A stretch of DNA of 64,000 bases from Phytoactinopolyspora limicola (GTDB taxonomy: Bacteria > Actinomycetota > Actinomycetes > Jiangellales > Jiangellaceae), in assembly GCF_011320225.1 (NCBI RefSeq), contig NZ_JAAOEN010000003.1:434001-498000 (forward strand). The letters are read 5' to 3'. Every line of letters begins with the position of its first letter. Position 1 is the first letter of the stretch. This document shows positions 26,747 to 36,017 of the stretch, piece after piece. The position numbers and the translations under genes are program-made. A model generated the notes under the pieces. That model saw only the letters and a list, made by a program, of their open reading frames with translations, had not been told where the DNA came from and ran no database searches.

Positions 26747-28554
26747 GGGTACATCGCCTCGATCTGGCTCGCGAAGGCGCGGCTGATGGCGGCACGTTTG
26801 ACTTTCTGCGTCGCGGTGAGCTCGCCACTTTCGTGATCGAGTTCTTTCGGCATGACGCTGAAGCGTTTGATCTGCTCAACCTGGGCGAGCTGGCGGTTCG
26901 CCTGATCGACCACGGTGGCGACGAGTTCGTGGACCTGCGGCTTGGCCGCCAGATCCTCGTACGTCGTGTACGGCAGGTCCCGGCGGGTGGCCCAGTCGCC
27001 GACGGTGTCCCGCTCGATGCCGATCAGGGCCGTCAGGTATTTGCGCTGGTCGCCGATGACCACCGCTTCTCGCACGTAGGGCGACGACTTGAGCAGGTTC
27101 TCGATCTCCGAGGGAGAGATGTTCTTCCCGCCCGCGGTGATGATGACGTCCTTCTTGCGGTCGGTGATCCGGACGAACCCGTCGGTGTCGACCTCGCCGA
27201 TGTCGCCGGTGTGCAGCCAGCCGTCGCCGTCGACCGCCTCGGCCGTGGCGACCGGGTCGCCAAGATATCCCTGGAACACACCTCCCGAACGGGTCAGGAT
27301 CTCACCGTCGGGTGCGATGCGGATCTCGACGCCGTCCAGTGGTCTGCCCACGAAACCTAGGCGTACGTCGTCGGTGGGGGTCATGGTGCACACCGCGGTG
27401 TTCTCCGTCTGCCCGTACCCTTCGCGGACCACAACCCCAAGAGCCCACACGAACTCCAGCACCTGAGGTGAGATGGGCGCTGCCCCACTCATCGCGGTCC
27501 GCATCCGCAGCAGGCCAAGCCGCTCCCGCAGCGCACGAAAGACGAGGACGTCACACAACCACGCCAGGGCGCGCTCGCGCATCGTGATGGTGCCGTTCAT
27601 CCGACCCGCAGCGATTCTTTTGCCCCAGCGCATACCGGCGGAGAACAGCCATCGCTTCAGGGTGCTCGCATCGGCCATCCGGACCTCGACGGTGGCCAGC
27701 ATGCGCTCCCACACTCGTGGGACGCCGAGGAAAACCGTCGGTTGGACCTCGCGCATGTCATGGACGAAGGACGCCCCGCCCTCGCCGAAGTTGACCCGGC
27801 AGCCCGCCCACAGCGGAGTCATGAGCGACAGCAGCCGTTCGGCCACATGGCACAACGGGAGATAGCTGAGCAGGTCGTCGTCTTCGGTGACACCCAGCGC
27901 GTCACGGAAGAGCACTCCCGCGACGGCCAGATTGTGATGCGACAACATCGCCGCCTTCGGCGGCCCGGTGGTGCCCGAGGTGTACACGAGAGTCGCCGTA
28001 TCCGAAGGTGAGAGCTCTGCCACCAGGTCGGCGAAGTTCTGGCTCGCCGCGCCGCCGGCGCCCAACTCCTCCAACTCGGCGAAGGTCAGCAGATCGGTGA
28101 TCCGATCCCGGCGGACCCCCCTGGGCTCCATGACCACCAGGTGTCGCAGATCGGGCAGCCGGTCGCGCACCAACAGCGCCTTGTCCAGCTGTTCCTCATC
28201 CTCGGCGATGAGCACGGAGCAACCGGAATGGCCGAGCAGGTATTCCACCTCGGCGGCCGGTGAGGTCGGATAGATGCCCACGCTGTGCGCCCCGAGGCCC
28301 TGGATCGCGAGGTCGGCGATCAGCCACTCCGGCCGGTTCTCGGCATGGATGGCTACCCCGGTCCCCTTGCCGACTCCCAGGTGGGAAAGTCCGGCGGCCA
28401 CGTGCGCCACGCGGGTGGCGTATTGCTCCCAGGTCCACTCCCGCCAGTACCCACGATGTTTCTCCCGCAGCGCCGCCAGGTTCGGCCGCTCGCGGGCGTA
28501 CTCGAGTAGCCGAGCAGGCAACGTCGCGAACGTCGGGGTGGTCGGCGTGTTCAT
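26743..28554 (-). CDS. Long-chain-type acyl-CoA synthetase (FAA/ACSL type)
   Basis: 603 aa ANL-superfamily ligase. P-loop-like TLVYTSGTTGPPKAAMLSH, VREGYGQTEN, GWLHTGDIGEVDTDGFVRITDRKKD, and a C-terminal lid with the LTATQKVKR lysine region. Proteins of this length and with the extended GYWREWTWEQYATRV start belong to the FAA1/ACSL subgroup. It adenylates and thioesterifies a carboxylic acid. Lying between livH and livG with 4-bp overlaps, it probably activates the imported acid as it enters, vectorially coupled to transport. Confidence 0.92.
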   Translation of the reverse strand: MNTPTTPTFATLPARLLEYARERPNLAALREKHRGYWREWTWEQYATRVAHVAAGLSHLGVGKGTGVAIHAENRPEWLIADLAIQGLGAHSVGIYPTSPAAEVEYLLGHSGCSVLIAEDEEQLDKALLVRDRLPDLRHLVVMEPRGVRRDRITDLLTFAELEELGAGGAASQNFADLVAELSPSDTATLVYTSGTTGPPKAAMLSHHNLAVAGVLFRDALGVTEDDDLLSYLPLCHVAERLLSLMTPLWAGCRVNFGEGGASFVHDMREVQPTVFLGVPRVWERMLATVEVRMADASTLKRWLFSAGMRWGKRIAAGRMNGTITMRERALAWLCDVLVFRALRERLGLLRMRTAMSGAAPISPQVLEFVWALGVVVREGYGQTENTAVCTMTPTDDVRLGFVGRPLDGVEIRIAPDGEILTRSGGVFQGYLGDPVATAEAVDGDGWLHTGDIGEVDTDGFVRITDRKKDVIITAGGKNISPSEIENLLKSSPYVREAVVIGDQRKYLTALIGIERDTVGDWATRRDLPYTTYEDLAAKPQVHELVATVVDQANRQLAQVEQIKRFSVMPKELDHESGELTATQKVKRAAISRAFASQIEAMYP

Positions 28555-29336
28555 GCCGCCCCTCCCAGATACGCCTCGATCACCCGAGGATCCGATTGCA
28601 CCTGTTCCGGTGTGCCGCAGGCGATCACGACGCCGAAGTCGAGCACCAGGACCCGGTCGGCGAGGTCCATAACCAGGTCCATGTCGTGTTCCACCACGAT
28701 CATCGCCACCCGGGTTTCCCTTCGGACTTCGACCAGGTAGCGAGCCATGTCCTCGGTTTCCTCCATGTTCATGCCGGCGACGGGCTCGTCAAGCAGCAAG
28801 AGTGCCGGCTCCATCGCCAGCGCCCGCCCCAGTTCGGCCCGCTTGGCCACGCCATAGGGCAACAACCCGGCCGGTGTTCGCCGATAGGGCTCCAGGTCCA
28901 GCAGTTCGATGACGTCTTCGACGGCGGCTCGGTGCGCGATCTCCTCGCGTTTGGCCCGGCCCCACCACGCCATACCCGCCCCGAATCCGGTGCGCATCAG
29001 GCGATGCCGGCCCAGCATCAGGTTGTCGACCACGCTGAGATGCTCGAACAGGCCGAGGTTCTGAAACGTCCTGGCCACCCCTCGCTCCGCGACTGCCGCT
29101 GGTGAACGGCCGGTCAGGGGTGCGCCGCCCAGCAGGATCGATCCGAGTTGCGGCCGGCACACCCCGTTGAGGCAGTTGAACAACGACGTCTTGCCGGCAC
29201 CGTTCGGACCGATCACGGCGAACAGTTCGCCACGATCGACGCCGAAACTCACCCCGTTCAGCGCGGTGATACCACCGAAGGTCAGGGTCACGTCACGAAC
29301 CTCGAGCAACGGTTCGTAGGTGTTGTCGGATGTCAT
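28551..29336 (-). CDS. livG: Branched-chain-type ABC ATPase, LivG-like
   Basis: 261 aa. Walker A GPNGAGKTSLFN, the Liv-specific ARTFQNLGLFEHLSVVDNL, signature GLLPYGVAKRAELGRAL (an altered LSGGQ typical of LivG), Walker B LLLLDEPVAGMN, switch IVVEHDMDLV. Start at the ATG giving MTSDNTYEP; a GTG three codons earlier is possible. It overlaps livF upstream and the ligase gene downstream by 4 bp. Confidence 0.9.
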   Translation of the reverse strand: MTSDNTYEPLLEVRDVTLTFGGITALNGVSFGVDRGELFAVIGPNGAGKTSLFNCLNGVCRPQLGSILLGGAPLTGRSPAAVAERGVARTFQNLGLFEHLSVVDNLMLGRHRLMRTGFGAGMAWWGRAKREEIAHRAAVEDVIELLDLEPYRRTPAGLLPYGVAKRAELGRALAMEPALLLLDEPVAGMNMEETEDMARYLVEVRRETRVAMIVVEHDMDLVMDLADRVLVLDFGVVIACGTPEQVQSDPRVIEAYLGGAA

Positions 29337-30136
29337 GCGCTCCACCGCTTCTTCCGTCGGTAGGTCTTGACGTCGGCAAGCGAGCGCCGGGTAGTGGCAC
29401 CGAGATAGAACTCGCGGATGTCCGCGTCGGCCAACAGGTCGGCCGCCGGCCCATCGAGCGCGATCTTGCCGGTCTCCATCACGTAGCCGAACGTCGCGAT
29501 CGACAGCGCCATGGCGGCGTTCTGCTCGACCAGCAACACGCTCGTACCCTGCCGGTTGATCTCCACGATCACCTCGCGCACTTGAGCGACCATCTGGGGA
29601 GCCAGGCCGAGCGACGGTTCGTCGAGCAGCAGGATCGTCGGATCGGCCATCAACGCCCGGCCGATGGCCAGCATCTGTTGCTCACCGCCGGAGAGGTATC
29701 CGGCGACAGAGCGCCGATACCGGGCTAGTGCTGGGAACAGCCCCAGCACGCGGTCATAGGACTCGCGGACCTCGGACCTCGAACGCCGGGTGTACGCTCC
29801 GGCCCGCAGATTCTCTTCCACGGTCACCTCGGCGAAGACCCGCCGGCCCTCCATCACCTGCGCGATGCCGCGCCGCACCATCTCGGCGGGATCTGCGCGG
29901 GTCACGTCCACCCCGTCGAAATGGACCACTCCCTTGGTGATCACGCCGCGATGTGGCCGCAGCAGACCACTCACGGCGCGCAGCAGGGTGGTTTTACCTG
30001 CACCGTTCGCCCCCAACAACGCCACGATCGCGCCCGAGGGAACGGTGAGACTCAGGCCGTGCAGCACCGCCACGACGTCGTCGTAGACGACCTCAAGGTT
30101 GCGGACCGACAGCAGGTCCGTGTCATCCGCGGTCAT
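29333..30136 (-). CDS. livF: Branched-chain-type ABC ATPase, LivF-like
   Basis: 267 aa from an ATG with AAGGAGG 6 bp upstream; the longer open frame before it is non-coding. Walker A GANGAGKTTLL, RRGIAQVMEGRRVFAEVTVEENL, signature LSGGEQQMLAIGRAL, Walker B ILLLDEPSLGLAP, switch LLVEQNAAMAL: a typical LivF. First gene of the operon livF-livG-ligase-livH-livM-livK on the minus strand, divergent from the CocE-type hydrolase. Confidence 0.91.
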   Translation of the reverse strand: MTADDTDLLSVRNLEVVYDDVVAVLHGLSLTVPSGAIVALLGANGAGKTTLLRAVSGLLRPHRGVITKGVVHFDGVDVTRADPAEMVRRGIAQVMEGRRVFAEVTVEENLRAGAYTRRSRSEVRESYDRVLGLFPALARYRRSVAGYLSGGEQQMLAIGRALMADPTILLLDEPSLGLAPQMVAQVREVIVEINRQGTSVLLVEQNAAMALSIATFGYVMETGKIALDGPAADLLADADIREFYLGATTRRSLADVKTYRRKKRWSA

Positions 30137-30497
30137 GAGCACCTCCTTGTGCCACCGACTGGTGATGCAACTCCGTCGCGTCTCACTACCGAACTCGTCG
30201 TACCGCGAGCCGGGCGAACCGAACTTCCTGAACCAGGCAGCGGAGCCGAATGTGAACATCGATTCATGCATGTCCCGACTTATGATCGCTTCAACCTGTG
30301 TCGATCGCCCTAAGTAAATCACTAGTAGTGTGAGTGCGCAAGCATCCACCAACTCGCCATCAGGCCGGACGAATCCTCGTATCGCTTGCCACAACAGACG
30401 GCTTCGGATTTACTTCTGTGTCTACCTAGCTGCACTCCACCATCTAGACACCTAGATACAGGTATCAACCATTCACATATGGGCATCGGAGGTCCTT
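30137..30497. promoter_or_regulatory. Divergent control region, Liv operon / CocE hydrolase
   Basis: No gene is seen in these 361 bp. The region is distinctly more AT-rich than its surroundings. It contains AAGTAAATC (forward, 30312-30320) and the same word inverted (GATTTACTT, 30407-30415), matching words upstream of the thiolase operon and the flavoprotein gene. Repeated CTAGA/CTAGATA words lie near 30446-30460, and GGAGG precedes the hydrolase ATG. It probably holds both promoters and a repressor site, possibly for the tandem TetR protein; that link is inference. Confidence 0.5.
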
Positions 30498-32327
30498 ATG
30501 CGCATGATCCGCTCCAGTAGGAGCCTCGTTCGCCTTGCCGTCCTGGCGATTGCCGCCGCTCTCTGCGGAATGCTGCTGCCCGCGATCGGGCACGGCACGA
30601 CGCAGGAAACCTATCCGCGCGGTTACGACGAAGAGACCTTCCTGACCGATCGCACCGGCCAGAAGCTGAAGGTCCACCTGACTCGACCGGCCAACGCCGA
30701 CGGTGAGCCGGTGGCAGGCGAGTTCCCGGTGGTCCTGCACTACACGTATTTCCCGACGGCCACCTGGGAGCCGGCGACCCGCGACGTCATGCAGTCAGTC
30801 TGGACACTCACCGGCTTCAACCTGGCCGAAGGCCTGGAGAAGCTCGTGCATCAGGGCTACGTCGTCGCCCATGTCGGGCTGCCCGGTGCGGGCGGCTCAC
30901 AGGGACATTTCGAGTTCGACAAACACGAGATCGGCCGGGCGGGTTATGACGTCGTGGAGTGGCTGGCGCACCAGCCGTGGTCCGACGGCAATATCGGAAT
31001 GTATGGCGGCTCCGGCAACGGGATCGCCCAGCTGATGACCGCCGCGGAGCGCCCACCACATCTGAAGACCATCATTCCCGCCGTCGCCTACCAGGACCTC
31101 TATCGCGACACGATGTATCGGGGCGGGATGCCCGCACTCGGCGAAATTCCGATGATCGCCGCGCTGGCGCTCGGTGTCTGGGCTTGGCAGGGCGTCGACC
31201 TCCCGACCAACCAGGACGAGCTCGAATACCTCCTAGACACCATGGTCAAACGCATCACCGACGCCCAGGCGCCACCCCCGTTCCTCCTGGAGTGGTATGC
31301 CAACCCCACCAGAAGCTCCTACTGGGACAAGTACACCTACGATGTCGAGAAGATCGACGTGCCGGTCTGGGTATGGGCAACCTGGGACGACCATTTCACG
31401 CTGGGCAGCTTCCGGACCTTTGAGAACGTCGGCACGGAGCAGAAGATGCTCGCCGTTGGATACCACGGCCACAGCATGGGTCCCGACTTCGACCCGGTAG
31501 CTGAGGCGGGACGCTGGTACGACTACTGGCTCAAAGGTGACCGGTCGAACGGGATCGGCGAGCAGCTGCGCGACGAACCCGTCCGCTACTACGTCCAGGA
31601 GGCCAACGTCTGGCGTAGCGCCACCGACTGGCCGCTACCCGAGACCGAAGGCCGCGAGCTCTATGCCTCCACGGGTTCAACCGTCCCGGGCGCCCGCGGC
31701 CGGCTCGATACCCAGCCACCGGCCTCCGGCGGCACCAACAGCTACCTCTACACGCCGCTGAGCAGCAGACTCGGCGCCCAGAACGGTTTCCTCAACCAGG
31801 GAATCGGCGGGCTGCTTCCACGGTTGCCGAACACCGACGACAACACGACCCTCACCGCCTACAACCACCCGACCGGCAAGATCGACCAACGGCTCAACGC
31901 CGCGGACTCGGCCACGTTCGTCGGCCCCGTCCTCACCGAAGACGTCGAGGTGACCGGTGAGCCACAAGCGACCATCTTCGCCAGCACGAGCAGCACCGAC
32001 ACCGACTGGGTGGTGCGCATCATCGATGTGTTCCCCGACGACTCCACCATCCCCCAACCCGGGTACTGGAACTTGGTCACCACCGGATGGCTCAAAGGCA
32101 CCCATCGCGATGGTCATCACAGTCCCGTGGCGATCCCTCGCGATGAGGTCGTCGAGTACCAGATCCCGCTGTTCCCCACCTCGTACACCTTCAAGAAGGG
32201 GCATCGGATCGGGATCCAGATCGCCTCAGCGGACCCGCGCAACGTGCCGAATCCGAACCTGGCCGTCAACACCATTCACCACGGCGAGGAGACGCCGACC
32301 ACCATCACGTTGCCCGTGCGACGCTGA
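30498..32327 (+). CDS. Secreted CocE/NonD-family (X-Pro dipeptidyl-peptidase-like) hydrolase
   Basis: 609 aa. N-terminal Sec signal (basic RMIRSSRSLVR, then a hydrophobic stretch to about residue 32) without a lipobox. The alpha/beta-hydrolase part carries the nucleophile in MYGGSGNGIAQ (Ser about 178), Asp in WATWDDHFTLG and His in VGYHGHSMGPD. A C-terminal jelly-roll-type domain (TGEPQATIFASTSSTDTDW onward, HRIGIQIASADPRNVPNPN) is typical of CocE. Family members hydrolyse esters or amides. GGAGG is 6 bp from the ATG. By context it may release the acid imported by the divergent Liv system. Confidence 0.9.
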   Translation: MRMIRSSRSLVRLAVLAIAAALCGMLLPAIGHGTTQETYPRGYDEETFLTDRTGQKLKVHLTRPANADGEPVAGEFPVVLHYTYFPTATWEPATRDVMQSVWTLTGFNLAEGLEKLVHQGYVVAHVGLPGAGGSQGHFEFDKHEIGRAGYDVVEWLAHQPWSDGNIGMYGGSGNGIAQLMTAAERPPHLKTIIPAVAYQDLYRDTMYRGGMPALGEIPMIAALALGVWAWQGVDLPTNQDELEYLLDTMVKRITDAQAPPPFLLEWYANPTRSSYWDKYTYDVEKIDVPVWVWATWDDHFTLGSFRTFENVGTEQKMLAVGYHGHSMGPDFDPVAEAGRWYDYWLKGDRSNGIGEQLRDEPVRYYVQEANVWRSATDWPLPETEGRELYASTGSTVPGARGRLDTQPPASGGTNSYLYTPLSSRLGAQNGFLNQGIGGLLPRLPNTDDNTTLTAYNHPTGKIDQRLNAADSATFVGPVLTEDVEVTGEPQATIFASTSSTDTDWVVRIIDVFPDDSTIPQPGYWNLVTTGWLKGTHRDGHHSPVAIPRDEVVEYQIPLFPTSYTFKKGHRIGIQIASADPRNVPNPNLAVNTIHHGEETPTTITLPVRR

Positions 32328-32352
32328 ACGTCCGTCGGGTCGTGTCGAAGGA

Positions 32353-32390
32353 CCGCGGGCGGCCGGTTTCAGCCGATCTGCCGCCCGCGG
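32353..32390. terminator. Bidirectional terminator hairpin
   Basis: A perfect 11-bp stem, CCGCGGGCGGC with GCCGCCCGCGG, encloses a 16-nt loop between the convergent CocE and ligase genes. The ligase stop codon (32369-32371) lies inside the loop and one arm is the ligase's own last codons. No T-tract is present, as usual in actinomycetes. Confidence 0.65.
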
Positions 32391-33928
32391 CCGGCCCAGT
32401 AGGGAGCACGAAGCGACCTCTTGTCCACCTTCCCGGCCGGGTTGAGCGGAAGCTCCTCGACGAACCGCAGCGTCTTGGGCGCCCACACGCCGCCCTTGTG
32501 TTCCTTGACCATGCCGATCAGTTCGTCTGCTGTGACGTCGGCGCCTTCCCGACGGACCACGAACGCCGTGACGGCCTCACCCCACTTGTCATCCGGGATG
32601 CCGATGACGGCACAGTGGGCGACACCTCGATGCTGCAGAAGGACATCCTCGATCTGCCTGGGGAAGACGTTGAAACCGCCGGTGACGATCATGTCCTTCT
32701 TCCGGTCGACGATGAAGACGTAGCCGTCGTCGTCGACATAGCCGATGTCGCCGGAGTGCACCCAGCCGTCGCGCATCGCCTCGGAGTTGCGGGAGGTGTC
32801 GACATAGCCGATCATCTGCCCCTCTTGGCGGGCACAGATCTCGCCGATCTCACCGACACCGAGAATCTGGTCGTTCTCATCCTGTACGCAGACGTCGACG
32901 TGCATCATCGGGCGGCCCGCCGAGGACAATCGCTGGACCCATTCTGGGCTGTCCACCCGGTGCTCCTCCTTGCGCAGGCAGGTGGTGTAGCCGGGCTCAC
33001 TGCCCGCGTAGGTCTGCACGAAGATCGGGCCGAACACCTCGAGCGCCTGGCGTAGCCGCTCGGGCGAGATAGGCGAGCCCGCGTACACCATCGTGTGCAG
33101 CGACGAGAGGTCGTAGTCGGCGCGACCGGGGTGATCCAGCATCAGATACAGCAAGGTGGGCACCACGGCGCACGCGGTTACGGCGTGCCGTTGGATGGTG
33201 GCCATCAGCTCTTCGATGTCCGGCTTGGTCACGATCACGTTCGTCCCACCCCGGATGAACGTCGGCACCACGAACGACTGGGTGAAGTGCGTCAGCGGGG
33301 CGATGTGCGCGAACACCTCTGCCGGCCGGGTGTCGCCAATCTCCAGGCCGGCCGTGATGGCGTAGTGCGACCAGCTTCGATGCGACTGCAGTACCCCCTT
33401 GGGAGTTCCGGTGGTTCCTGAGGTGAAACCGATGTAAGCGGGGTCATCCGGCGCTATCTCGACGTCGGGGTCGGCGCTGCGCTGTTCGCCGAACGCGCGC
33501 TCGTAGCCGATCGCCTCGCCTGGCTCGTCAGCGCCGAGACGCACGGTCCGAAGCTCGCCTAGCTCGGGCCTGATCTCCGCGATGGCGGCGTCGAATGCGG
33601 CATGGTAGATCAGCGTCGTCGCGCCAGATTCGGCGAGAAAGTAGCGGACGTCGGCGGGCGCCGCGCGAGCGGGCATCTGGACCAGGACACAGCCCGCCTT
33701 CCAGATGCCGTACTGGGTGGGGATGAACTCCAGACAGTTGGGCATAAGAAGCCCGACCGGATCGCCCTGCTGGATGCCGAGGTCCGCGAGTCCGTGTGCG
33801 ACCCGATTGGCCCATTCGTTCAGCTCCCGATAGGTGAGCTGGCGGTCTCCCGCGACAAGGGCAATCCGATCCCGATGGTAAAGACAAGCCCGGTCGAACA
33901 CGTCGGGCAGCGTTGTCCACAGCGACAT
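32369..33928 (-). CDS. Acyl-CoA synthetase (ANL superfamily, class I ligase)
   Basis: 519 aa from the ATG with AGGAGG 6 bp upstream (MSLWTTLPD). Motifs: YIGFTSGTTGTPKGVLQSH, QTYAGSEPGYTTC, GWVHSGDIGYVDDDGYVFIVDRKKDMI, and catalytic Lys in LNPAGKVDKRSL. It resembles medium-chain, bile-acid or aromatic acid ligases more than the FAA type embedded in the Liv operon, so the region encodes two ligases with different specificities. A flavoprotein gene lies 13 bp upstream. Confidence 0.92.
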   Translation of the reverse strand: MSLWTTLPDVFDRACLYHRDRIALVAGDRQLTYRELNEWANRVAHGLADLGIQQGDPVGLLMPNCLEFIPTQYGIWKAGCVLVQMPARAAPADVRYFLAESGATTLIYHAAFDAAIAEIRPELGELRTVRLGADEPGEAIGYERAFGEQRSADPDVEIAPDDPAYIGFTSGTTGTPKGVLQSHRSWSHYAITAGLEIGDTRPAEVFAHIAPLTHFTQSFVVPTFIRGGTNVIVTKPDIEELMATIQRHAVTACAVVPTLLYLMLDHPGRADYDLSSLHTMVYAGSPISPERLRQALEVFGPIFVQTYAGSEPGYTTCLRKEEHRVDSPEWVQRLSSAGRPMMHVDVCVQDENDQILGVGEIGEICARQEGQMIGYVDTSRNSEAMRDGWVHSGDIGYVDDDGYVFIVDRKKDMIVTGGFNVFPRQIEDVLLQHRGVAHCAVIGIPDDKWGEAVTAFVVRREGADVTADELIGMVKEHKGGVWAPKTLRFVEELPLNPAGKVDKRSLRAPYWAGRGRQIG

Positions 33929-33941
33929 CCGCATCCTCCTT

Positions 33942-34883
33942 CTACGTGGCGGCCCGGGACCGCTCCGACATCTCCTCCGACAGCTGCCGCCACGCGGCTC
34001 GGTACTCGTGATCCGTCCGTTCCACGAGGTCGGCGACGGAACGGATCCGGTCGACACCCGAGACGCTGTGTCCGGCGGCCCACACGTCCCTCCCATCGGA
34101 CAGGCTCCGATAGCTGAACCCGCCATCCCCGGCTCCCTCACGTGCTTCCCGCTCCAGCCAGGTGCGCAGGAAGTTCGCGGGTAATCCGCTGAGGACGGAG
34201 GTTTCGGCAACGTCGTCCAGCGACGCCCCAACCAGAGCCGCACGGTACGCCGGGCGAGCCAGACTCTCCGTCGTAGCGATGAACTTCGTCCCCATATAGG
34301 CAAGGTCCGCACCGAGGGCCCGGGCGGCGAGCACACTCGCCCCGTCGCTGATCCCGCCGGCCAGCACCAAGACTCCGTCGAACCGCTGCCGGGCCGCGCG
34401 CACGAACGCCAGCGGGTTGGCGCTACCGGTCTGCCCGCCGGCTCCGGCGGTGAGCAACACCAGACCATCAACGCCGGCCTCGGCGGCACGGTCGATATGG
34501 CGCAGGCTGGCGACGTCGGCGAACACCAGACTTCCCGCCTCGTGCAGTGGTGCTACCACCTGTGCCGGGGAGCCGACGCTGGTGATGACCAGTTCGACAT
34601 TGTGCCGGGTGAGGCACTCCACCTCGGCCGCGAGACGGTGGTTGGTCCGGTGCACGACGAGATTCGGCGCCACCGGTGCCGCCCGGACCCCGGCTAAGGA
34701 CTCGGCGACCCCACCCAACCAGCGATCCAGTTCATCGAGAGTTGCGGCGTTGTGCGTCGGGAAAGACCCGATCACGCCGCTGCGGCAGGCCTCGATCACC
34801 AGGGCGGGCCCTGACACTCCGGTCATCGGCGCCGCGACGACCGGTATCCGCAAACGGTCCACCCAAGCATCCGGCAGAACCAT
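33942..34883 (-). CDS. Nitronate-monooxygenase-like FMN flavoprotein
   Basis: 313 aa TIM-barrel of the 2-nitropropane dioxygenase/NMO family. LRIPVVAAPMTGVSGPALV at the start and the phosphate-binding VLAGGISDGASVLAARALGADLAYMGTKFIAT near the C-terminal half indicate FMN binding. The class I catalytic His (GGHxG) is replaced: GAGGQTGSANPL. True nitronate oxidation is therefore doubtful, and an alternative such as enoyl-CoA reduction is possible. Start chosen at the ATG with GGAGG 4 bp upstream. It is cotranscribed with the ligase. Confidence 0.82.
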   Translation of the reverse strand: MVLPDAWVDRLRIPVVAAPMTGVSGPALVIEACRSGVIGSFPTHNAATLDELDRWLGGVAESLAGVRAAPVAPNLVVHRTNHRLAAEVECLTRHNVELVITSVGSPAQVVAPLHEAGSLVFADVASLRHIDRAAEAGVDGLVLLTAGAGGQTGSANPLAFVRAARQRFDGVLVLAGGISDGASVLAARALGADLAYMGTKFIATTESLARPAYRAALVGASLDDVAETSVLSGLPANFLRTWLEREAREGAGDGGFSYRSLSDGRDVWAAGHSVSGVDRIRSVADLVERTDHEYRAAWRQLSEEMSERSRAAT

Positions 34884-35023
34884 CCCACCTCCACGCATAT
34901 GTAAATGACGAGTCGCCTTTGACTCTAGCGTGAATTTGGCCCAATCTGCAAAGATTTGCCACAAGTGAAGTTCACGACTCCTGATGCAGACCTGTCTCGG
35001 CGATGAAGAATCGGCCAGAGGAT

Positions 35024-35938
35024 CTATGACAGGGCGAAGCCACCGTCGCTGGTGATGACCTGGCCGACGATCCAGCGGGCGTCGTCGGCGGCGAGCCATC
35101 CGATGAGCCGGGCGGGATCCGTTGGTCGACCGAAGCGGCGAAATGGCGTCTGAGCAATGTGCTCGAGGAGGTCGTCCAGTGGCCGGTCGGTGACGTCCGG
35201 GTCGAGATACCCAGTGTTCACCGGCCCCGGGTTGACGGTATTGAGGATGATGCCGTGAGGTAACAGCTCGCTGGCTACCGTGGCGGTCAGCCCGGCCAGT
35301 GCGGCTTTGCTGCTGGCGTAGGCGACCTCGCCGGGCATCGGCCCGTGCTGCTGGCCTGACGTCATCCAGAACACTCGACCCGTGGCATGCTCATCGACCA
35401 CCACACCTTCGCGCCGCTCACCCGGACGTGTTGGGTCGCCGCCGCCCAGGTTGTCGCTGTATTGCTCGGCGAAGAGTCTCGTCAGCAGGATCGTCGAGCG
35501 GGTGTTCACCTGCCAGTGGCCATCGAGGCGCTCGGGGGTCATGTCGAACAGTGAGCCGTCGCCACCAGAACGGGCATGGTTGCAGACGAGCACATCCACC
35601 CGCCCGGTCAGCTGCTTGGCATCCGCCATCAAGGGAGCCAGCGTGCTGGCGTCTGCGAGGTCCGCGCCGGTGTCGCCGAACTCCGCCGCGGACGAAAGCC
35701 GAGCCCGGATGCCGGCCCGCACCGCATCGAGATCGTCACTCCCCCACGGCTGGTTTGCGTCGTGCGGCGCGAAATGGTGGATGTGAACGCTGGCGCCCAA
35801 TTCCGCCAGCCGCACCGCAATGGCGAAGCCGATACCCTTTCGCCTGGATACCCCGGTGACCAGGGCAGACTTCCCACTCAGTGGCAGCTCTCCCGAGCCG
35901 GTAGCCGTCGCTTTCGGGGCATGGTCGCCGACACTCAT
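35024..35938 (-). CDS. SDR-family oxidoreductase
   Basis: 304 aa. Cofactor loop VTGVSRRKGIGFAIAVRL has the longer TGxSRRxGIG form, followed by NHARSGGDGS, the active-site region WMTSGQQHGPMPGEVAYASSKAAL (Ser, Tyr-x3-Lys) and VNPGPVNTGYLDPDV. No clear ribosome site is seen at either candidate ATG. It is separated from the flavoprotein by about 140 bp and may be independent of the catabolic region; substrate unknown. Confidence 0.85.
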   Translation of the reverse strand: MSVGDHAPKATATGSGELPLSGKSALVTGVSRRKGIGFAIAVRLAELGASVHIHHFAPHDANQPWGSDDLDAVRAGIRARLSSAAEFGDTGADLADASTLAPLMADAKQLTGRVDVLVCNHARSGGDGSLFDMTPERLDGHWQVNTRSTILLTRLFAEQYSDNLGGGDPTRPGERREGVVVDEHATGRVFWMTSGQQHGPMPGEVAYASSKAALAGLTATVASELLPHGIILNTVNPGPVNTGYLDPDVTDRPLDDLLEHIAQTPFRRFGRPTDPARLIGWLAADDARWIVGQVITSDGGFALS

Positions 35939-36017
35939 TGGCCGATCGTAGCTTGGCGTAATCTTCGCGTAAGCGAGCGTCATAACGAAGCTTTGCGCTC
36001 TTGTCCTGCCCCTCCTT

